The notes beneath the pieces were generated by a model. That model did not search any database, was not told where the DNA came from, and saw only the letters and a list, made by a program, of their open reading frames with translations. From positions 186,001 to 250,000 of the forward strand of contig NW_011887293.1 of NCBI RefSeq assembly GCF_000151315.2: 64,000 nt of DNA. The letters run 5' to 3'. Source of the stretch: Capsaspora owczarzaki ATCC 30864 (lineage: Eukaryota > Opisthokonta > Filasterea). A program made the position numbers and the translations under genes. Shown here in pieces: positions 10,257-21,703 of the stretch (the first letter of the stretch is position 1; each line of letters starts with the position of its first letter).

Positions 10257-13200
10257 CGTTTTGTGTGCGTGCGTCCTGCCGAAATGCACTGGTGGAAACT
10301 TGGATGGCTCTTGCATTGCACTTTTCTTCTTATCGCTTTGGTGCGCAGCCACCCCGACTTTTCGTGGTGGAGTGTGGCAGTGTGGGTTTTTATTATTATT
10401 TTTCATGATTATTATTATTTTTTCTTTTTTTTCAAATGTTTTTCTTTTGATTTTTGTTTTGTTTGTTTGCATCGAGCACACAACAAACACAACGCGTGAG
10501 GGCGAATGAACAACACGCAGCAGCAGAGTGAGCGGAGGGGACAGTGGTGCGAATGACCGACCAGTGTGCGAACGAACTGTGGGTCATCACCGTTGATCTA
10601 CGTTGTCAGTTGTATTTTTTATTATTTTTTAAAAAACCCTTTTAATTTGTTTTGCGGTTGAGAAAAAAACAAAAGACACCCTATCGACAATGAAAATTTT
10701 AAAATAATCATTGTGCTACGGTCACTCATGCCGCCTCCTTGGCGATGGTAGTTTTTCTCATTATTATTATTTTTATATTTTTTTTTATGGAAAACAAAAA
10801 GTCCTTCCTGTCGCATTTTTTTTTTTTTTTCCCCTTTGGTGCGTGTCACCATCGGTTTGGCAGGGGGGGGGGAAATTTGTGCAAGGAATGGCATCATGTG
10901 AGGGCAAATGCCTTCGTTGCGCAACAGGACTGCGGGCAAACTGGTTTGTGTTGCCCGAGCTTGTGATCTGTATTCGATTCCAACGAATGCGTAACAACAA
11001 GAAAAAAAAAAAAACTCTTTGGTATCAACATGATTATTTTGGGGTTTGAGTTGATTAGATGAACAAACAAACAAAACGAATCAAAACGAACAAAAAAAAA
11101 AACCATAACATTGAAAAAAAAAAAACCATAATAATTTAACTTTGAAACAAAAAAAAAGCGCGCAAGCCACTTTGGAGTGTGGTGCAAGGCGGAGCTTTCT
11201 GCTCTATGATGGTTGGTTGGTTGATGGGGGTTTGCAGAAGATGCCTTGGTTGGCACTTGAAACTCGTTGCATCCACCTTCCCCCCTCACATGGAAAAAAA
11301 AGGCTACTGGATAAGCCCAAAAAATGCAGCAACGTGCCAAACCGCAGCAAACTGGTGTGACGGAGTTGATGAGCACACTGTCCATTCCACAACCACAAGA
11401 GTCAATCATTCCAAGAAGAAAAAAAGGGGGGGGGAAAAAAAGGAAGACAGGGACGAAGGCAATGAAGCGAGACGGAGAAAAACGAGAGAAACAGAAACCC
11501 CAAATTGCAAACTGAGAAAACCCCCAATCTGCTCGCTCTGCATCGACATGTGCACTCACCAACCCCTTTTCCTTGCCATTTCCTTGCCATTTTGCTTTTC
11601 TTTCAATGCAAACACAGATGAACGCTGTTGGCCCTTACACTTTCTGGCTCAAGTCCACCAAGTACGACGTCTCGTTCAGTGGCACCGATGACGAGTACGT
11701 GTCCTACCGCACGTACACCGAGTACGAGTACCAAGCTTCGAACGACGTGGACGTCAACAACGACATGTTCTACTCGTGGTCGCTCGTCTACCTCGGCGGC
11801 CTGACCTCCGCGCTGACTGGGTCCCTGTACCCGACGCTGCTTGGCATTTACGGCTCCAACCCCACGGTCTTTGGTCCTCACCTCACCGCGTGCGCTGGTC
11901 AAACCGCCGCGACCATCAACGCCGCCACGCAAGCCTCCGTCGAGTGCCGCTTGAGCTTCCAAACCAACCCCGTTCTCAAGTCTGTTTTCGACGAGGTGTA
12001 CGGGACGACTGGTGCAGACACTGGCCTCTTGACGGCCGTTTCGGGCTCGGTTTTGGGCGGTTTGGTCCAGACCATGCTCACCGCGTCGACCTCCAACCCG
12101 GCCATGACCAACGTCCAAGCTCTTGTGCAGGCTGGCATTGCTGGCAACGTGATTGCTGGTGCCACGATCCTGGCGCTCTTGTCTGCCAGTCCGACTCAGA
12201 AAACGGCTCTTAACGATTTCATCACAACAGATCCGACTCGCACGGGCGTGATTGCGACAAGTTACGGTGGGCCAACTTGTGCCATCCCAAACATTCTGAC
12301 CACCGACCGACCCATCTGGTTACGCCGCTTATGGAGCTTCGGCCCTTTGCGCTGGTGCTGCGTTTGGGTATGCCACAGCCACCCGCGGAATCAGCTCAGA
12401 CTCCCTAGACTTTTACAACCTGTTCAACACTCTCCTTGGTGCCTCAGCTCTCGCTGCTACCTCCAATGTTTTCCCAACCAACGCGAATCACCAGCTCGCG
12501 CTTGGCATCATCCTTGACAATAGCAACGCCTACCCGGCCCTTTCCTGGGGCAGCGATGCTCCTTCTGCGACATTTGCCACCAACTGGCTTCTTGCAGCAG
12601 GCGCTGTCGCCAGTGGCAGTCCGACTGCAATTGGTGCAATTTATGGCAGTGCTAACTTTGCTCCTCTTGCTGCCCTCATGGACGTGACGACGTTCGCCGC
12701 TGTTGTCGGCGGTTATTTCGGTCTAGCCGCTTTGCCAAAGGCCGATCTGGCTGCCATCTATTCCCCCCTGTTCCTGCCCTACACGACGGAAGCCGCAGCG
12801 GCAGCCGGCTCTGCTTTTAGCACCTTCAAGGACTTTACCTCGCAACAGCTTCTGTTTGCGCAACTTGGCGGCGCTGCGCTGACACAGGGTGACTCGCTTC
12901 TCGAAAGCTCGCTGTTCCTTGCCACTGTGCAGCAACTCCAAGATGGTGGAGCTGTCATTCCGATTCCCCAAACGTACATCGACAACGACGATGGCAAGTA
13001 TTGGATTGAGCCGTTCCTGTACAACTTGAATGTCTGGGCTCCTGCCAACTATCTCGGCTTTGCGGCCCAGTACAACCTCCAGGCCGGCGGCAATTACAAA
13101 TCTGGTGTCTACCTCTCGTTGGCCCAGACCGGTGCACTGATCAACATTCTTACCACTTACACCTCCTCTGCGTTTGGCCTGATTGGCGCTGCGAGCTACC

Positions 13201-14741
13201 CACTCTCGAAGGCTGGGGAGCAGATTGGCAATCTCGTTACGGCTGGCCTCACGGCAGATGCCGTTGGTTATACTAACTCCGTGACTCCAGCGTGCGGCAT
13301 GGGGCCGCCCACCACCGCTGCAGCAGTGCAGTCTGCTATTATTACCATTCTTGTGGCGGGCGATTTTGGCAGCACGGCTTGCCGCGACGCGATTATCGGC
13401 ACCGGATCCGGAACTGCTTTGATTGGGTTCATGGCCGCCATTAAAACTGCATTGACCAACGCGAACAACCAGTGGACTGCTTGGGGTTTGAATTTGTCAT
13501 CACTCGGCCCCACCACGACCGCCCCGGATGCCATGGCCTCTTCCACGTTCAGGATTGCCTTCCACGCCTTGATGCTTGTCGACTACTTCCAAAAGAACTT
13601 TTTCCTCATCACTGGCGAGTTCCTGACTGGCGATCAGCGCAATGACGGTCTGATTATTCACCGCTCCGCCCTTGAGATCATGAGCGGTGCGCACTACGCG
13701 ATCGCCCCTGGCGGCACTGCCGCGGGCTTCCTGTGGAACTCGTTCCGCACTCCGTACTCGCCCACTGCTGACCTGAACAAGTACTCGCGTGGCATTGCAG
13801 ACATCAACACTGTCAACACGTATGTTGAGTACGAGGGCGCCACTCAACTGGCCGCAAACTACTTCCCTCGCATGACGGCCGAGAAGCCCGAGCTGCGCAA
13901 CATTCGCGGTTTTGACTACACCCAATTTGTGCCCGCCGAGAAGACTGTCATCATGGTGGATGTCGACAAGCCCCGTTACAACCATTATGATGTTTTCCTG
14001 GAACCCGCTTCGCGCACCTTCCGTCTGTTCTACCAGAACAAGGATGACGACATTTTGGGTGTCAAGTGCAACCGTTTCGCCGTCTCCACCGACGAACTCA
14101 CTCTTGAAACTGGCAACTTTGGCAACAACAAGTACTATGGCAGCTCGTTCGACGGCGCCCAGTACGGCGGCAACACCAACCCCTTCCACAGCTTTGTGTC
14201 GCGCCCGTACTACCTGTATGGCAACGACATCTACGATCTCTACCCCGATTTTGAGACTGAGGCCAGCCCTTCCAAGCATGAGACCACAATCTGCATCGAG
14301 CCTCTGACTGGCGCTACCGTCGACGGCTCGCTGAACTTTATGGGCAGCCTGGGTCTGGACAAGACTGGTTTCACTGCGTCTTCCCGGTTTGCCTTTGGCT
14401 ACGACCTGAATTCCACATACCTGATTGACCAGTCCCAGATGTACGACGACACCAACCCCGTTCTCCAGCCCCCGCTGCCCCTCTACTGGTACACCCAGAC
14501 TGCCACCCTGAACGAGGCTACTGCCGACGCCCTCAAGTCCTCTCTGTACGGTGCTACCAAGGGTGCCTATGCCGCTCTGATTGTGGGCATTGTTCTCGGC
14601 TCCATCCTGGTCATTGTTGGCATTGTGCTCCTCGTTCTGCACAAGAAGGAGGGCGGTCTTGGCAAGACCGAGTCGACTGCCGAGATGCTCAAGTCGCCTG
14701 CCTTTGCCCCTGAGGTCAACAACCCCACTTACGAGAGATAA
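9866..14741 (+). CDS. CD36/LIMP-2 family membrane protein, enlarged luminal domain
   Basis: Exon 1 is 9866-10159 (98 codons, ATG in an ACCATGGG context), followed by a 1.46-kb intron ending at 11617 and coding sequence 11618-14741. The N-terminus has a membrane span just after MGKKAAG. Then come a CD36-type segment (HVYIYNLTNPQGYLFDAERP), GPYTFWLKSTKYDVSF, and near the C-terminus ETTICIEPLTGATVDGS, matching the family's NPLTG region. A second span (AALIVGIVLGSILVIVGIVL) precedes a tail ending in NNPTYER, which contains an NPxY endocytosis motif. The family binds lipids or lipoproteins at the cell surface or in lysosomes. At about 1,140 aa the protein is more than twice the usual ~500; the extra is an Ala/Thr/Gly-rich luminal region (~12000-13700). 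The reading frame changes near 12261-12336; see findings. Confidence 0.85.
10160..11617 (+). other. Long first intron of the CD36-like gene
   Basis: GTAAGC donor after 10159 and ACACAG acceptor at 11617, phase 0. It is the longest well-supported intron in the window. It contains a 31-nt T run (10226-10256), further T- and A-rich stretches and two G runs. No ORF with family-like features is seen. Confidence 0.8.
10226..10256. repeat. Poly-T run (31 nt)
   Basis: Uninterrupted thymines within intron 1 of the CD36-like gene, on its sense strand. Confidence 0.95.
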
Positions 14742-15212
14742 TTTTTTTTGTTGTTGTCGCTTGTTTTTTTTTTTCTCGTTGTTGTTCGTTTTGAGTGTGG
14801 TTGTCTGTGTAGCCTGCTTTTTCTCGCTTTTTTGTGTGCTACAATCAACGATGCGACCACCCACACAACCGGATCCTGATGGGTTTGTGTGTCTTTTTTT
14901 CTTTTGTATGATTTGTGATTTGTGTGCGATTCGTGTGCGTTTGCTGTTTTGCACTTTTGCCCCTCCCCAATGTACATGTTCTCTTTTGTTTTTTGTTTTT
15001 TTGGTCGTTGTTGTCAACTCCAATGTTGTTCTTTCGTTTATTCAAGCGCAAAGCTAGCAAGCAAAACATGTTGAAGCAATTTCGATGTGATTTTCTTCCT
15101 CTTTTACTTGGTTCCCTTTGCATTGTCTTTGCGTGCACACATTTCCTATCCCTTTTTCATTTTGTCAGTTGAACACTTCTGATTTGTTCTCTGAGTCTTT
15201 GCGTTGGCGGGA
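14742..15212. other. Intergenic region, CD36-like / bZIP
   Basis: A T/G-rich 470-bp stretch between two plus-strand genes, holding the 3' flank of the first and promoter of the second. No ORF or RNA gene is recognised. Confidence 0.6.
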
Positions 15213-17718
15213 ATGACTTCGCTGGAATCGCAGCTTCGCGAGGTCGACATCACCGACGACTCGGTTCTGTCCCTGCTCCAGCCGAGCCAGACCGCTGGCC
15301 TCGACGCCAATGAGCTCATGCTCTCTCTGTTTGCACCCAACTACCCCGAGCTCAACCTGGTAATGCGAGCCGCGCACAAGGCGAACCCGTCTCTCTTGCT
15401 TTTGCTTTTTTTTTTTTTTTTTTTTTTTTTTGCTTTTTGCCCCATGGATTTTTCGTCCTCGTTGCAAGGCCCGGGCGCTCCCTGTCGGTCGGTCGGTCGG
15501 TCGGTGGATTGGCTGCCAGCGTCTTCCCCCTTGCGTTGCTGCTCTGCGCCGATGGGTCGCACACGCGTCTTTGCATTCGAGCCTTTCGCGTCGTTTTTTT
15601 TTTTTTTTTTTTTTTTATCTCCGTTCGGCTTTCTTTTCCCAGCACGATTCTGTTGAAGGCGCCTGTTCTCGCTCTACGACTCATGGTAACATTATTCTTG
15701 ACGAGAATAGTGAGAAACAGAGTCTCAGCAAGAAAACACAAAACAAAACAAAGCGACAGCCATTTTCAAATTGCAGCCAAAAAAGCCGGAAAAATAAAAT
15801 AAAAAACGTAACGGAAATGTATGCGAATCGATCGCATCATCATTCGTTGCTGGGGATGATTTGCGATTTTTGATTGGAGTTGCCTTTGATTGTGCTCAGG
15901 GTGACGTGCAAAGCGTCGGCGTTAGCTCGAGAAGAGGGAGGATTGCTGCTGCTTATGATTGCTGCTGAAATGGACGGAACGCTTGCTCAAATTCTGAGAA
16001 TGGCTCAAACACAAAAACATTGTACATGTTGTACATGCTGTGATAGGCAAACCTCACAGGATCCATTTACGAAAAGACGACGGACTTGGTGACGCGCCCG
16101 TTGCTGAGCGCCATGACCGTCCACTCGCTGCCCGAATTGCACCAAGACGACATTTTGGCGGCTGCATTGTCACCTGCAAACTCGACAGTTTCGTCCACTT
16201 CCTCGTCGGCAATCGCGTCGCCACCGACCAATGGCTCTGCGCCCTCTACGGTGCCCGCGAGTGGACAGCGGTTTGAGTTTGACCTTCCCCCGGCGTACCA
16301 GCACTCCTCGCAACGTCGCCCGCGCTCCGACTCGAGCAGCGAAGAAGAGCATCACTCTCCCGAGAGCATGATGCGTGCATCGAGTAAGGAAAAAAATGCG
16401 TCCAAGCTTGATTGCTGTCGCATCGCGATGGATGGGTTTCGTGCTCATTTTGTGCTCATTTTGTGCTCATCCCCCAAATCACTCTTTCATCAGTTCGTGT
16501 CCGTCTCGATGTGGACCCGGACGAGCATGAGGATATTCCTGGAGACACTGCTTTGAAAGTCAAACGTCGGTACGTTCTACAAAGGCTATGGTTGTTGTAG
16601 GAGCCAAAAAAAAAAAAAAAAAAAAAAACAAAAAAAAAAAAACTTTCTGCTCGATAAAAACGAGATTTCTTATGCTTTTGTTTTCTTTGACTGACTTTCT
16701 TGTTGTTTCTGTGCTGTCTCAAGTGAGCAAATCAAACGCGCATCCAAGCTCTACCGCGAGCGCAAGAAGCGGAGCGAGCGTCAGCTTGAAGATGAGCTAG
16801 ATCGTCTCCGCAAGGAAAAGGACGAGTTGTTTGCCGAAAAGGAGCGAGCTCTTCTTCAACTGCGCGTTCTTCAAAACAATACCAGCACGCATGCCAATGC
16901 AGGAGTCAACCATGCCTCTGATGTGAGTTTTTCTTGCATCCCGCTTTTTTTCGTTTAGCGACTTTGTGTTGTGGCTTTTTTGGTTGATTCACTGTTTGTT
17001 ATTTCTCTTTCTCTTCCCCCCCCCTCTCTCTCTCTCTCGCCCAATCACCTTCTTGCAGGTGGAGCAAAGCCGATTGCGCTTGCTCGCGCTTCTCAAGCAG
17101 GTATCGCAAGACCCAACCGCAACCGACGAGCAGCTCTTGCAAGTCATTCGGCCTCTGCGTGACACATGCCGAGTGGTCAGCGGAATCGCAATCTGCCACG
17201 CTCAACACCTGCTGAGCATGAGGACATCACTGTCGCTCGCCAGCACGTTTCTCAATGACTGCATGTACCTGGTCGAGACGGAAAAGTCAGCCTACGGTTT
17301 GGGCGCGTACGCACGGCAAGTACGACACGCCGTCCCTTCCATGTCGCAGACGCAAATCCAGCTGCTAAACACCATCACCGAGCAATACTACTCCGACATT
17401 GCCATTCTGCACGCCGAGCGCAAGCAACTCGCTCGCGATCTGGATGCCCACGCCCTCCGCGAAAAGCAGCAGCCCGATGTCATGCTGCAGTCTCAAATTA
17501 TGCTGTCTCGCCTCACATTGATAGACTGTCTGCGGCGCAACATTCACGCCGAGGTCAACTTGTTTGAGTTTGCCATCGACCAAATCGTGTCCATGCTCTC
17601 TCCGCGCCAGCAAGCCCAGCTCCTTTCTCAAATCGATCTCCAGCACACATCTGTTCTTATGCTCAGTGGCTTGCAGGCTGGTATCCGAGCGCAGCAACAG
17701 CAAAGTCCAGCCGAATGA
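15213..17718 (+). CDS. bZIP transcription factor with helical C-terminal domain
   Basis: Five exons, 15213-15359, 16047-16383, 16494-16569, 16724-16922 and 17059-17718, give 472 aa in phase. Residues ~50-190 are Ser/Pro/Thr-rich and acidic. The basic region and zipper start with REQIKRASKLYRERKKRSER and continue through QLEDELDRLRKEKDELF, with leucines about seven apart, so DNA binding as a dimer is expected. The last 220 residues form an alpha-helix-rich domain (LLQVIRPLRDTCRVV, SMSQTQIQLLNTITEQYYSD, SMLSPRQQAQLLSQIDLQH). Its spacing recalls the DOG1 domain of plant TGA bZIP factors, an uncertain resemblance. Intron 1 holds two poly-T runs. A TTG at 15204 is in frame upstream, but the first ATG is 15213. 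No specific orthologue is named. Confidence 0.8.
15406..15431. repeat. Poly-T run (26 nt)
   Basis: Uninterrupted thymines just inside intron 1 of the bZIP gene. A second run of 23 T lies at 15594-15616 in the same intron. Confidence 0.95.
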
Positions 17719-18446
17719 GCGCGCGGAGCGGTGGTTTTTTTTTTTTCTGTTTGTCTTTTTTTCTGTTTCTCGTTGCTGTAGTTGACTGGAGTGATTTTTG
17801 TCGTTGAGTTCTCCCTCGATTCTCGTGTTGTTTTGCGTGTGTATGCGGATTGTCAGGCTGTGTGCTTGTTTTCTCGAGCAGTAAAGTTGCCTATTGATCA
17901 TCCAGCCTTCAGCCTTGGAGCGCGGTTTCTGCAGTGGCAAGCTCGTGCGATCGGAGGGCTGGATGCTGGTGTTGGGTTTCCCGATCCTATGGTCGAATCA
18001 TTCGGATGGGTCGTGCTGGCTTTGATGTCCGCGGCACGCTCGACCATTGACCCTGCGAGCCAAGGCAGGCTTTTGTGGTGGTGGATGTTGTACATTGTTA
18101 GTGACACATCTTGATCATCTTTGTGTTCTCTTCCAGCCCCTGCATGCAATTCCGTCGGCTGGGTCCCTGATCATTTTCGTTGACTCACCTTGGAATGGGG
18201 GTTGGCTTGTTGTTGTTAAGCGGTTTCCACACTTCTTCTGCTCCCTTTGCAGACCGTCCAGATCAGCTTGTTCAGCGTTCTGACGCCCCACCGCCCTCCG
18301 CTGCTGCTGGGTGAGTCGTCCGTCGTCCCGCTGTCTGCTGCTTCGTCCTTCCGTTGGCCGTCTCTCCCCTCCCGCCATCCTCTCCTCTTCTCTCCCTTTC
18401 TCCCGCCATCGCCGTGTTGTTTGTTGTTTGAGAATCGGGATGCGGT

Positions 18447-18477
<31 letters not shown>

Positions 18478-20034
18478 CGATTTTTGATTGATTGTCTCCA
18501 ACCAACCCACCAAAAACCGCCTTCGCTTTTCGTTCCCTCATTTTCTTTGCTCCCAAACACTTCTTCTTCTTCCTCTTCTTCTTTGAGCGAGATCAGCACG
18601 ATGGTTGCCACGGCGGGTGAGCGTCCATTTCTCGAGTCTCGCTGTTTCTGGATTGTTGTTTGATTTCGATGATGATTTGTTTTATTTCGGTTGGGTTGTT
18701 TTTTTTTTCGTTCTTCCCGATTTGGACGAGCGCCATTCGTAATCCAGGTTGGTCTTTTTGGTGAACTTTTTTTTTTTTTTTTTGTCTCTCTTTTTCCATT
18801 CAAACTTCAGCCGCGTTTTTTTTTTTTCGTTTTTTTTTTCTTTTCTTTTTTCCCTTCCACCTTTTCTGTTCGCGCTCGTTGCTTTCCGGCGTTGCGACTG
18901 CCACCCAACGGCGACCAAACAGCAACATTCCCCAGTGTCGTGTTGAGGGGGACGGCAGAGTGGAGACGGTCAAAAGGCCGAGCGTCAGCAGCTTTTTTTT
19001 TTTCAAAGATCGTCCTTTTTTTCTGTTTTTTTTTTCTGTTTGTTTTTTTTGGCCGTTTTTTTTTCGCTTTGCGTCGCTTTGCGTCGCTGCGTTGGCGCAG
19101 GCTGCCATCATTGGCGACTTCTTCCGACAGCCTAACGCAACGCTTCTTCGATGAACGGCGGCTCCAACTCGGCCCGTTGTTGGGACTGGCAGCAAAGAAA
19201 GCAGCCAAAAAACAAGAAAAAACAATTTTTCGTTTTTTTTTTTTTGCGTCCGCCCGCAGGCTAGCACGGCTGCATTTGCCCGCTGGTCGCACCGACACCC
19301 TCGCCTCCGCCGTTTCGAGGTTGGGTGTGCGATCAGTCTCCAGCTCGCTTCGCATCCGCGCGAGAACGCGAGCCCGCCTTCGAAAGAGCGAAAGCCGTGC
19401 GCTTTTTTTCATTTTTTTTTCAAAATTTACCTCGTTCGCTTTTATTTCCTTTCCTCTTTTTTTTTTTTTTTTTTTTTTTTCTCTCTTCGCCGTCGTTTTT
19501 GTATTGCGGGTGCGCATCGCGGGGCTTGCTGTCGCCGCCTTCCAGCCCGCCGCCTTTGGTCGCCTTCTGCGTTGCTTTTCCCATCGCGCTGGGTGTGGCG
19601 ATCTGCGTTTGTCGGACGCTCGGATCTAAGCCCCTTTTTATTATTTTTTTTATTTTGACCAAAAGCCACAATAGTTTTTTTTTTAATTCAAACTTTTTTT
19701 TTTTCTATTTCAAACAACACAAAATGGGAAAAATATGCAAACACTGGTTTTTTTTTTTTCAATTATGATGATAAAATCGGATTTGTTTTTTGTTTTTTTT
19801 TTTTCCACCTTTGATTTTCTTGCGTCGTTCCTGCTTTGCGCTCTTCTTTTTGGCTTTGCTCGCCATCTCCTCCTTCTTGCACTTGGTCCCCTTCGAATGC
19901 CGCCCTGTTGTTTGCCTTTCCATTTTTCATTTTTTCATTTTTTTTTTGTCTTTTTCAAACTTTTACTCACCCTTTTCTTTTTCCCCCCCTTCCCCTCTCC
20001 TCCTGCAGAAAGTTACCACTCCCCTACCTTCACA
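17719..20034. other. Long 5' region of the 14-3-3 gene, probably with an upstream exon
   Basis: This 2.3-kb stretch holds the bZIP 3' flank and the 14-3-3 promoter. It is rich in T runs (18451-18477, 27 T; about 19458-19480). A pyrimidine-rich acceptor, CCTGCAG, ends at 20007, 27 bp before the 14-3-3 ATG, so a 5' intron is likely. A candidate upstream exon with ATG at 18601 and donor GTGAGC at 18617 joins in frame. Other ORFs here are low-complexity artefacts. Confidence 0.6.
18451..18477. repeat. Poly-T run (27 nt)
   Basis: Uninterrupted thymines upstream of the 14-3-3 gene. Confidence 0.95.
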
Positions 20035-20855
20035 ATGACTGAACGCGACGACTCTGTCTACCTTGCCAAGCTTTCCGAGCAGGCTGAGCGTTACGACGAC
20101 ATGGCCGAGGCCATGAAGAAGGTTGTCAAGCTCAACCTTGAGCTCACCAACGAGGAGCGCAACCTCCTCTCGGTCGCCTACAAGAACGTTGTCGGTGCTC
20201 GCCGCTCCTCGTGGCGTGTCATCTCCAGCATTGAGCAGAAGGAGAGCGACGAGAAGAAGGTAAAAAAAAAAAAAAAAAAACCCCTGTTCTTGGTCTGCCT
20301 GGCGCCACAAAAAAAACTCACTCTGCTTGTCTTTTTTTTTTTTCTCTCCGTCAACAGAACGCCCGCCTGAAGGAGTACCGCTCCAAGATTGAGGCAGAGC
20401 TCCGAACTGTCTGCAACGACGTTCTCGGCCTCCTTGACAACCACCTCATCCCCCACGCTGAGAACGCCGAGTCGAAGGTCTTCTACTACAAGATGAAGGG
20501 TGATTACTACCGCTACCTTGCCGAGTTCACCTCTGGCGAGGACAAGAACAACATTACCAAGCAATCCGAGACCGCCTACCAAGAGGCCTTCAACGTTGCC
20601 TCCAAGGACATGCCCCCGACCCACCCCATCCGCCTTGGTCTGGCCCTCAATTTCTCGGTCTTCTTCTATGAGATCCGCAACTCGCCCGAGCGCGCTTGCC
20701 AACTCGCCAAGCAGGCTTTCGACGACGCTATTGCCGAGCTCGACACCCTTTCTGAGGACTCGTACAAGGACAGCACACTGATCATGCAGCTGCTCCGAGA
20801 CAACCTTACCCTCTGGACTTCTGATGCCCAAGGCGACGATGCCGACCGTCAGTAA
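20035..20855 (+). CDS. 14-3-3 protein
   Basis: Two exons, 20035-20259 and 20358-20852 plus the TAA, give 240 aa, a normal length. The sequence is highly conserved: [38 protein letters not shown], the ligand-groove lysine/arginine residues (K in [10 protein letters not shown] and Y in [12 protein letters not shown]), [15 protein letters not shown] and the C-terminal helix [18 protein letters not shown]. It should form dimers that bind phosphoserine/phosphothreonine motifs in many signalling partners in the cytosol. The last residues are short and acidic (AQGDDADRQ). The single intron starts GTAAAA followed by a run of A. An acceptor site upstream of the ATG suggests a 5' intron and possibly a 10-residue longer form. 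Confidence 0.97.
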
Positions 20856-21619
20856 ATTTCCTTGAAGAAAGTGTTTCAAGGCTTGTGAAAAAAATCAATT
20901 CGAGCGTCAAAAAAACCCAAAAAAATGTTTTAGCATCTTTTCTCTTCCTTATTTTTCAAGTCATTTCCTTTTTTTTCTTCCAGAGTCTGGTGAGCTTTTT
21001 GCAGCTAGGGTGGCTGTGCTATCAATGGTGCGTGTGGTGAGCGGCGGGCTTTTCGAGCATTGGCGATTTTTTTGTATATTTTGTGCAAAAATCCCTCTTG
21101 CCTTGAACTTGCTTCACCCTTTGGCACGTTGTTGGCAGTTGCCCCTGCGACCCCTTTTCAAGCTGTGTCTCACGACAATGTATTCTGGTGAATTTGAACG
21201 AAATGACTCGGCTTTCTCTTCTGGATGCTTTCGTTCTTCTATTTTTTTTGGTCGCTTTTTTTTTTTTTTTTTTTTTCCCTTGTTTTGTTTTGTAGTGTTG
21301 TGCATGATTCTTGGGTGACATTTTTTTGCTTGCTTGCTTGTCGGTTTTTTTTGTTTGTCTTGTTTGGTAATTCAAGTTGGTAACTCGATAGTTTTTTTCT
21401 TCTTCTTCCAAAATCTTCCAACAAATCTGAGCATCTGCGTCTTTTTGCATTTTACTATTTGATTTTTTATATTGTAATTTCACTTTTTTTTTTTTTTTTT
21501 TTTTTTTGGTTTTTTGGTTTTTCTTTTTTGTGGCTGCAGACTTTTCCGCTTTCAGCCGCTCGGTCGAATCAAGGCCTTTGTCTCCAAATCACACATCACG
21601 CAGCCTTGCCTCTCTTCTT
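20856..21619. other. Gap between 14-3-3 and RhoGEF genes
   Basis: T-rich sequence with poly-T runs at about 21259-21276 and 21484-21507. A good acceptor (GTGGCTGCAG) ends at about 21539, so a leader exon of the RhoGEF gene may lie here, but I could not identify a coding first exon. Confidence 0.5.
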
Positions 21620-21703
21620 GATGTCTGCGCCCCACCCGACGCGACGCCCGCCGCCGCCGCCGCCAGTCCGGGCTGCGTCGACCAAGCTCGTTCCAGCAGC
21701 TGA

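Noticed and set aside
13500-15023. 507-codon minus-strand ORF opposite the CD36-like gene
   Set aside because: Antisense shadow created by third-position bias; no recognisable features and its ends lie in low-complexity sequence.
18216-19630. Several Lys- or Phe-rich ORFs on both strands
   Set aside because: Products of poly-T/poly-A tracts in the 14-3-3 5' region.
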